A DNA stretch of 11,002 bases, taken from SHLJ01 sp041618535. Its GTDB lineage: Bacteria > Bacteroidota > Bacteroidia > Flavobacteriales > Flavobacteriaceae. The notes beneath the pieces were generated by a model, which ran no database searches, was not told the origin of the DNA, and was given only the letters and a program-made list of their open reading frames with translations. The position numbers were made by a program, and so were the translations under genes. Numbering within the stretch: the stretch's first letter is position 1; each line of letters begins with the position of its first letter. The stretch lies in the NCBI GenBank assembly GCA_041618535.1, contig JBFKFP010000092.1:1-11002 (forward strand), written 5' to 3'. This document shows positions 5,962 to 11,002 of this stretch, one piece after another.

Positions 5962-8724
5962 ATGGGTCAATTCATTGAGGACGTTTTAAAAGATCTTATC
6001 GGTCAGGAAGTAGAATTCAGTGAGCTGACCTTTATCCTACCCAGTAAAAGGGCTCGGCTATATCTTCTGAAAACCCTTTCAAGCCTAAGTGCGAAAACCC
6101 AGTTTGCCCCGGATATACTGAGCATAGAGGAATTTATTTCTGAATTATCCCAGCTTGAAATCATTTCAAATTCGGAGTTGCTATTCCGTTTTTATTCGGT
6201 TTATCTCGAAACTGAATCCATCTCACTGCATGATGATTTTGAGTCCTTTATGGGTTGGAGCCAAACTTTGTTGAACGATTTCAATGAGCTTGATCGCTAT
6301 CTAATTGACCCTGAAAAGATTCTCAATTATCTAGGCGCTATCAAAGATCTGGATCATTGGTCCACACAAACAGATCATACTCCTTTAATAAGAGATTACA
6401 AGGCATTTTGGAATTCTCTTTATGAACTTTACAGCCGCCTCACTCATTCTTTATTACAGGACCAAGTAGGATACCAGGGTTTGCAATACCGTGAAGCCGT
6501 CAGCAACCTTGAAAATTATATCCAGGCCAACCAGGGAAGGCGCCATATATTTATGGGGTTTAATGCCTTAAACCAATCGGAGTCAACTATTATACAAGAG
6601 TTATTGGTTAATGACCTCGCCGATATATATTGGGACATAGATGAATACTTTCTTAAGCAAAACAAGCATAGTGCCGGTCATTTCATGCGTGAAATCAGGC
6701 AAAGATGGAGGCATTTTGAATCCCATCCATTTAAATGGACGCATGAGCATTATACCGCAGAGAAGAAAATTCATTTAGTAGCTACGTCCAGCCAGATCAT
6801 TCAGGCCAAACACGCAAGTCAGATTCTTGACCAATTGAGAATCAATAATCCTGATCTGGATAGAACTGCCCTCTTGCTCGGGGATGAGTCTATTTTGACT
6901 CCCGTTTTGTCAGGACTATCCCCGGAGATCAAGGGCGTCAATATTACTATGGGATTCCCCCTTACCCATGTTCCTATTACGGGACTTATTGACGCATGGT
7001 TCAGGATGCAACTAAAGTCCGACACCAATCATTATTTCAAGGATGTAATCGAAATCCTCAATCATCCAATGATATATGATCTTTATAAGGATGAAAAGAA
7101 GAATAATGCTCAGGAAATAATTAACTCTATAAGGGAAAAGAATCTCACTTTCTTATCTCTAAACGATATCCAGGAGCTCGGTTCAAATAAAATTAAAAAC
7201 CTCAGCGGCCTGATCTTCAGCCCCTGGAAAGATAAAGTGGAATTGGCTATGGAGGCCATAAAATCCCTGATTTTACATTTCAGGACCATCCTGGTGGAAG
7301 ACAGGGAGAAGAATAAACTGGCTCTTGAATATTTATATAAGTATTATGAGCTGCTAAATTCTATAGAGAGCCTGACAAAAACCTATCCCCATCTGAATTC
7401 AGTCTCTGCGTTCTATAAATTGTTCAAACAGTTGCGCCAGAATGAAAAGCTCGACTTCCAGGGGGAGCCGTTACAGGGACTGCAAATCATGGGTATCCTT
7501 GAGTCTAGAGTTATAGATTTCGAAACAGTCATTATCACTTCTGTAAATGAGGGTATTTTACCTGCTGGCCAGCACTTTCAGTCATTTATTCCACTTGACT
7601 TGAAAAGGGAGTTCGGCTTGCCTACCTATTTTGAAAAAGACGCGGTTTATGCCTATCATTTTTTCCATTTATTACAAAGGGCCAAAGAGGTTTATATTCT
7701 CTACGGAACCGAGACCGACGCATTGAACAGAGGTGAGAAAAGCCGTTTTCTTACTATGATGGAAATTGAAGGAATTCACAAACTCGAGAAATTGATATTG
7801 AGACCTGCAATTCCCCGCCTTGACCCTGATCCCCGCGAAATCATTAAAACCTCCGATCTGTTGTATATCATTCAGAAGAAGATGATGGAAGGCATATCTC
7901 CGTCTGCCTTGCTTCAATATATCAGAAATCCGATCGATTTCTACAAAAACTTTGTGCTCGGAATCAGGGATGCCGAGGAAGTTGAAGAGGTTGTGGCAGC
8001 TAAAACCCTGGGTACAGTAATACATGAAACCCTACGTGAAATCTACGCTCCCTTTGTGGGCAACCTGCTTAATAAGTCTTCTCTTGAGGAAGCCAAGAAT
8101 GACTTACCCGCAAAACTGAACAAGCATTTTCTGAATTTCTTCAGGCCAAGCGACCTTTCAAAAGGGAAAAACCTGATTACTAAAGAAATCGCGGCACAAT
8201 ACATCAGGCGGTTTTTGGATTCGGAGATCAAAAGCCTTTCACAGGGTAATCAGATTAAAATATTAGGTATCGAACAGGATGTCGTTGTTGAAATTGACCA
8301 CGATAAATTGCCATTTGCCATTAAATTAAAGGGGCAAATAGACAGGGTTGATGAATTTAATGGCCTTCCCAGGGTAATTGACTACAAGACCGGGAAAGTA
8401 GAGAGTAAAGAGGTGGAATTGATAGACTGGGAAGAGCTGACCACAGATTATAAGTCGTTCGGAAAAAGCTTTCAGGTCCTTATGTATAGTTATATTCTGA
8501 ATAAATTAGATCATCTGGGGCTACCTTGCGAAGCCGGGATCATCTCCTTTAAGAACCTGAATTCAGGCTTTCTTAAATTCACAAAAAAAGATAAGTCTGG
8601 TCATGGAGCTAAAAAGGATTCAATTATAACCGCAGAGACTTTGACAGAATTTGAATCTCAATTGATACACCTTCTCAAGGAGATAGTTGACCCACATTTA
8701 AAATTGACAGAAAAACCCGTATGA
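5962..8724 (+). CDS. addB: AddB-like PD-(D/E)XK nuclease, inactivated helicase fold
   Basis: A 920-residue protein resembling the Bacteroidota AddB subunit, expected to pair with the AddA-like helicase in DNA-end resection. The N-terminus (about 21-38, including FILPSKRARLYLL) matches the family's start but has no Walker A, so ATPase activity is unlikely. A mid-protein motif GLQIMGILESR (506-516) followed by VIDFETVIITSVNEGILP is typical of AddB. The C-terminal nuclease has SPSALLQYIRNP, then His688 (LGTVIHE), Asp794 (GQIDR), Asp807 and Lys809 (DYKTGK), an apparently complete catalytic set. The position where AddB proteins often have the first iron-sulfur cysteine is Asn656, and the whole protein has a single cysteine (Cys856), so no 4Fe-4S cluster can form. 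The ATG at 5962 lies 11 bases beyond the ompA terminator with no visible ribosome binding site. The stop codon overlaps the next gene's start (ATGA). Confidence 0.85.
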   Translation: MGQFIEDVLKDLIGQEVEFSELTFILPSKRARLYLLKTLSSLSAKTQFAPDILSIEEFISELSQLEIISNSELLFRFYSVYLETESISLHDDFESFMGWSQTLLNDFNELDRYLIDPEKILNYLGAIKDLDHWSTQTDHTPLIRDYKAFWNSLYELYSRLTHSLLQDQVGYQGLQYREAVSNLENYIQANQGRRHIFMGFNALNQSESTIIQELLVNDLADIYWDIDEYFLKQNKHSAGHFMREIRQRWRHFESHPFKWTHEHYTAEKKIHLVATSSQIIQAKHASQILDQLRINNPDLDRTALLLGDESILTPVLSGLSPEIKGVNITMGFPLTHVPITGLIDAWFRMQLKSDTNHYFKDVIEILNHPMIYDLYKDEKKNNAQEIINSIREKNLTFLSLNDIQELGSNKIKNLSGLIFSPWKDKVELAMEAIKSLILHFRTILVEDREKNKLALEYLYKYYELLNSIESLTKTYPHLNSVSAFYKLFKQLRQNEKLDFQGEPLQGLQIMGILESRVIDFETVIITSVNEGILPAGQHFQSFIPLDLKREFGLPTYFEKDAVYAYHFFHLLQRAKEVYILYGTETDALNRGEKSRFLTMMEIEGIHKLEKLILRPAIPRLDPDPREIIKTSDLLYIIQKKMMEGISPSALLQYIRNPIDFYKNFVLGIRDAEEVEEVVAAKTLGTVIHETLREIYAPFVGNLLNKSSLEEAKNDLPAKLNKHFLNFFRPSDLSKGKNLITKEIAAQYIRRFLDSEIKSLSQGNQIKILGIEQDVVVEIDHDKLPFAIKLKGQIDRVDEFNGLPRVIDYKTGKVESKEVELIDWEELTTDYKSFGKSFQVLMYSYILNKLDHLGLPCEAGIISFKNLNSGFLKFTKKDKSGHGAKKDSIITAETLTEFESQLIHLLKEIVDPHLKLTEKPV

Positions 8725-9575
8725 ACACCGAAAAAGACCTTGTGATAGATGGCCCTAACGGGAAGCCAATTGTTATGGACATTTTCCCGGCAAACCCTCA
8801 GGACACCAATAAGATACTTGTCTTCTGTCACGGCTATAAAGGATTCAAAGATTGGGGGCCATGGAATGTATTGTCTGATGTATTGATGAGATCGGGAATA
8901 ACAGTTGTAAAGTTCAATTTCTCATTTAATGGAGGAACCATAGAACAGCCCGTCGACTTTCCTGATCTCGAGGCCTTCGGAATGAATAATTATAGCAAAG
9001 AACTGGATGACCTGGAGATAATTCTGGATTTTATCCAAAATGATATCCGTTTTGAATCTCGAGGTATGTCTAAACAGATCATCTTGATGGGACATAGCCG
9101 TGGCGGGGGAATTGCATGTCTGAAATCGGCAAACGACCAACGGGTAGATATGCTTATCACCCTGGCCGGGGTCAGTGATTTTGAATCAAGGTTCAATATA
9201 GGCTCAGAAGAGTTTGTAAATTGGAAGACTGAAGGGATTAAGTTTATTTTAAACGGGCGGACCAAGCAACAGATGCCACACTATTTCCAATTCTATGAAG
9301 ACTTTGTGAAAAATTCCGAAAAGCTCAATATTCAAACCGCAGTAAAAAGCCTGGATAAACCGTATCTTATCATTCATGGCAATTCCGATAAGGCAGTTGA
9401 TATAAAGGAAGCGCAAAATTTGAAATCCTGGAATCCTTCGGCGAAACTGGTGGTTATAGAAGGTGCCGACCACGTTTTTGGATCCCGTCATCCATGGAAT
9501 GAAGACCATTTAAGCACGCATCTTCAGGAAGCAACAAACCACATATTATCATTTATTCAAACTCATGACCGCTAA
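8721..9575 (+). CDS. alpha/beta hydrolase (serine hydrolase, unknown substrate)
   Basis: A 284-residue soluble alpha/beta-hydrolase-fold enzyme; no signal peptide is visible, so it is probably cytoplasmic. The nucleophile elbow is GHSRGG (124-129) with Ser126. Asp223 in HGNSD and His251 in GADHVF complete a plausible Ser-Asp-His triad. The HGYKGF segment (37-42) after the third strand supplies the usual oxyanion-hole region. The layout resembles dienelactone-hydrolase or prolyl-oligopeptidase-like esterases rather than lipases, but the sequence does not fix the substrate. The ATG at 8721 overlaps the addB stop (ATGA), indicating translational coupling, and the end overlaps the transporter gene by 11 bases. 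A role in DNA repair is not implied; sharing an operon with a sugar-type transporter could suggest an esterase acting on an imported compound, which is inference. Confidence 0.82.
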   Translation: MNTEKDLVIDGPNGKPIVMDIFPANPQDTNKILVFCHGYKGFKDWGPWNVLSDVLMRSGITVVKFNFSFNGGTIEQPVDFPDLEAFGMNNYSKELDDLEIILDFIQNDIRFESRGMSKQIILMGHSRGGGIACLKSANDQRVDMLITLAGVSDFESRFNIGSEEFVNWKTEGIKFILNGRTKQQMPHYFQFYEDFVKNSEKLNIQTAVKSLDKPYLIIHGNSDKAVDIKEAQNLKSWNPSAKLVVIEGADHVFGSRHPWNEDHLSTHLQEATNHILSFIQTHDR

Positions 9576-10815
9576 AGCTAATCGAAATATCCTCATTATT
9601 ACGCTGGTCTTTCTCATCATGTTCGTGATCTCTTTCATGACAAATGTGCTCAACTCGATCTTATCTGATGTAAAGAACAGTTTTAACCTGAGCCTCTCTT
9701 TGGCTGGATTTTTACCCTTCTCATTTTTTATCGCATATGGCGTAATGTCCATCCCCGCAGGATTTCTTTCTGAACGCTATGACGACAGATCTCTATTAGG
9801 CCTATCATTCTTGGTAATAGCCTTTGCTTCTGTTCTGTTTATCATATTCCCAGGCTATATAATGTTCAGCATATCCCTTTTTATAATGGGTTGCTGCATG
9901 GCGATATTACAGGTCATTGTGAATCCTCTTCTTCGGGTGGCCGGAGGCGAGGAACATTTTGCCTTCAATTCAGTATTGGCTCAACTTGTATTCGGAGGCG
10001 CCTCGTTTATAAGCCCCTATTTATATATGAGTCTTGTAATCCCTTATGAGGAGCGGGGGGCTCTTGCCAGGATTATCACATCTACTGTGCCGCAAGACAT
10101 TCCCTGGGCGTCCCTGTATTCGATATTTACCCTGGCAGCCTTGTTAATGTGCCTGATAGTGCTAAAGGTAAGCTATCCCCGTTTTGAAAAAAGCCAGGAT
10201 GAAAAAGCGGCTGAACACCAATCATACTGGATGCTTCTTAGGAATAAATGGGCCGTACTATTCTTCCTCGGAATTTTCTGTTATGTTGGCGTGGAACAGG
10301 GCATTGGGAATTGGATATCTCAATTCCTGCTGGATTATCATGGCATGGACCCACAAACAATTGGGGCGGGTACGGTTTCCTGGTTCTGGGCTATGCTTAC
10401 AATAGGATGTATCCTGGGTCTGCTTTTATTAAAGATCTGGGATAGTCGCTATATCCTTGTAGGTTCGGCAACAGCTACTATATTAACTCTGATCTTTACT
10501 CTGAACGCCTCTCCTGAATGGAGCGTTAAAGCCTTTCCGTGGATTGGGTTTTTTATCTCAGTTATGTGGTCCATTATTTTTTCATTAGGCTTAAACTCGG
10601 TGAAGCATCACCACGGTGCTCTATCTGGAATTCTATGTACGGGGATCGCAGGTGGCGCCGTTATGCCATTGGTAGTAGGCTGGATAGGCGACATATTTGA
10701 GCTTAAGGCAGGACTTTATTTTTTACTCATTCCTTTATTGTATATTCTTTCCATTGGATTTTGGGCGAGGCCACTTGTTACGAACAAAACAATTCAAAGA
10801 ATGGAAAAACAATAA
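9565..10815 (+). CDS. MFS transporter, FHS (FucP/GluP) family, sugar-like substrate
   Basis: A 416-residue inner-membrane transporter, about 12 hydrophobic segments with a polar central loop at about 209-227. Segment matches to E. coli FucP as I recall it: VLNSIL (28-33), SIPAGFL (62-68), LQVIVNP (115-121), LAQ (138-140) and FCYVG (238-242). Key FucP residues differ. Asp46 aligns with Ser31 and Glu135 with Gln116, so both proton-coupling carboxylates of FucP are absent. Asn43 and Asn162 align with Val28 and Phe143. Glu244 in FCYVGVEQ provides an acidic residue in segment 7. LQV-type segment 4 sequences occur in GluP-like relatives, so a substrate other than fucose is likely. The ATG at 9565 overlaps the hydrolase gene by 11 bases, making this the last gene of the addB operon. 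No hairpin terminator follows. Confidence 0.82.
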   Translation: MTAKANRNILIITLVFLIMFVISFMTNVLNSILSDVKNSFNLSLSLAGFLPFSFFIAYGVMSIPAGFLSERYDDRSLLGLSFLVIAFASVLFIIFPGYIMFSISLFIMGCCMAILQVIVNPLLRVAGGEEHFAFNSVLAQLVFGGASFISPYLYMSLVIPYEERGALARIITSTVPQDIPWASLYSIFTLAALLMCLIVLKVSYPRFEKSQDEKAAEHQSYWMLLRNKWAVLFFLGIFCYVGVEQGIGNWISQFLLDYHGMDPQTIGAGTVSWFWAMLTIGCILGLLLLKIWDSRYILVGSATATILTLIFTLNASPEWSVKAFPWIGFFISVMWSIIFSLGLNSVKHHHGALSGILCTGIAGGAVMPLVVGWIGDIFELKAGLYFLLIPLLYILSIGFWARPLVTNKTIQRMEKQ

Positions 10816-10879
10816 TTGCAACATATTGAGCATTTTCTGATCTATTATATAGAAATAGAACTAATCTCAATCACTTCAC

Positions 10880-11002
10880 ATGTATAAATTATGCGTACTA
10901 AGTATCTTTTTATCTGTTGCTGCGAGCTTCGGACAAATCGCGGTTGATAAGATCACCGATTACGTTTCTTCGTTTTCTAATTCTGGTAACTTCTCCGGAT
11001 GC
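10880..11002 (+). CDS. secreted protein, N-terminus only; possible serine hydrolase
   Basis: An open frame from ATG 10880 runs 41 codons to the window edge, so the gene is cut by the window. The start MYKLCVLSIFLSVAASFGQ is a typical signal peptide, with probable cleavage near Gly18/Gln19. The mature start contains VDKITDYVSS and then GNFSG, which resembles the N-terminus of beta-lactamase-fold serine hydrolases (class C/penicillin-binding family, where an xFSGxVLVA stretch is common). The catalytic SxxK motif would lie beyond the window, so the family call is tentative. No TAnnTTTG element is visible in the 64-base gap upstream, and the alternative is co-transcription with the transporter gene. 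Confidence 0.6.
   Translation, partial: MYKLCVLSIFLSVAASFGQIAVDKITDYVSSFSNSGNFSGC

Noticed and set aside
61..8724. Helicase plus nuclease genes as a possible phage-defence system
   Set aside because: Both proteins fit housekeeping AddAB-type recombination, and the neighbours (kbl, ompA) are core genes; no toxin, sensor, integrase or other defence-island sign is present.
10184..10445. Two overlapping + strand open frames inside the transporter gene
   Set aside because: They are out-of-frame shadows of conserved membrane segments and lack features of real genes.
10841..10853. Small inverted repeat TCTAT-TAT-ATAGA after the transporter gene
   Set aside because: A 5-bp all-weak stem without a T-tract is too unstable to call a terminator.

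Overview
The window looks like chromosomal core DNA from a member of the Bacteroidota, most likely class Flavobacteriia. The evidence is an AT-leaning composition, TAnnTTTG-type -7 promoter elements, A/T-rich leaders without clear Shine-Dalgarno sequences, an OmpA protein with thrombospondin type-3 repeats, and recombination proteins of the Bacteroidota AddA/AddB type. I see no mobile element, CRISPR array, tRNA or rRNA, and no sign of recent transfer. All complete genes lie on the + strand and coding density is high.

Region 1 (61-4411): a RecB/AddA-type helicase-nuclease begins at a TTG codon. A glycine C-acetyltransferase (kbl) follows 19 bases later. A perfect TAnnTTTG element overlaps the helicase stop codon, so kbl may have its own promoter as well as read-through.

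Region 2 (4412-5950): a 125-base intergenic region carries two TAnnTTTG promoter elements ahead of a probably highly expressed OmpA-family outer-membrane protein. That protein has a signal peptide, a beta-barrel, five calcium-type TSP3 repeats and a peptidoglycan-binding domain. A strong intrinsic terminator closes this unit.

Region 3 (5962-10815): an AddB-like PD-(D/E)XK protein starts only 11 bases after the terminator T-tract. It is followed by an alpha/beta hydrolase (ATGA overlap) and a FucP/GluP-type MFS transporter (11-base overlap), forming a tightly coupled three-gene operon. The AddB partner is thus separated from its presumed helicase partner by kbl and ompA.

Region 4 (10816-11002): a short spacer, then the first 41 codons of a secreted protein cut by the window edge, possibly a beta-lactamase-fold serine hydrolase.

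I did not find a convincing undescribed system. The points most worth a second look are the addB start behind a terminator, the AddB protein without iron-sulfur cysteines, the altered proton-coupling residues in the transporter, and the tandem ompA promoters.
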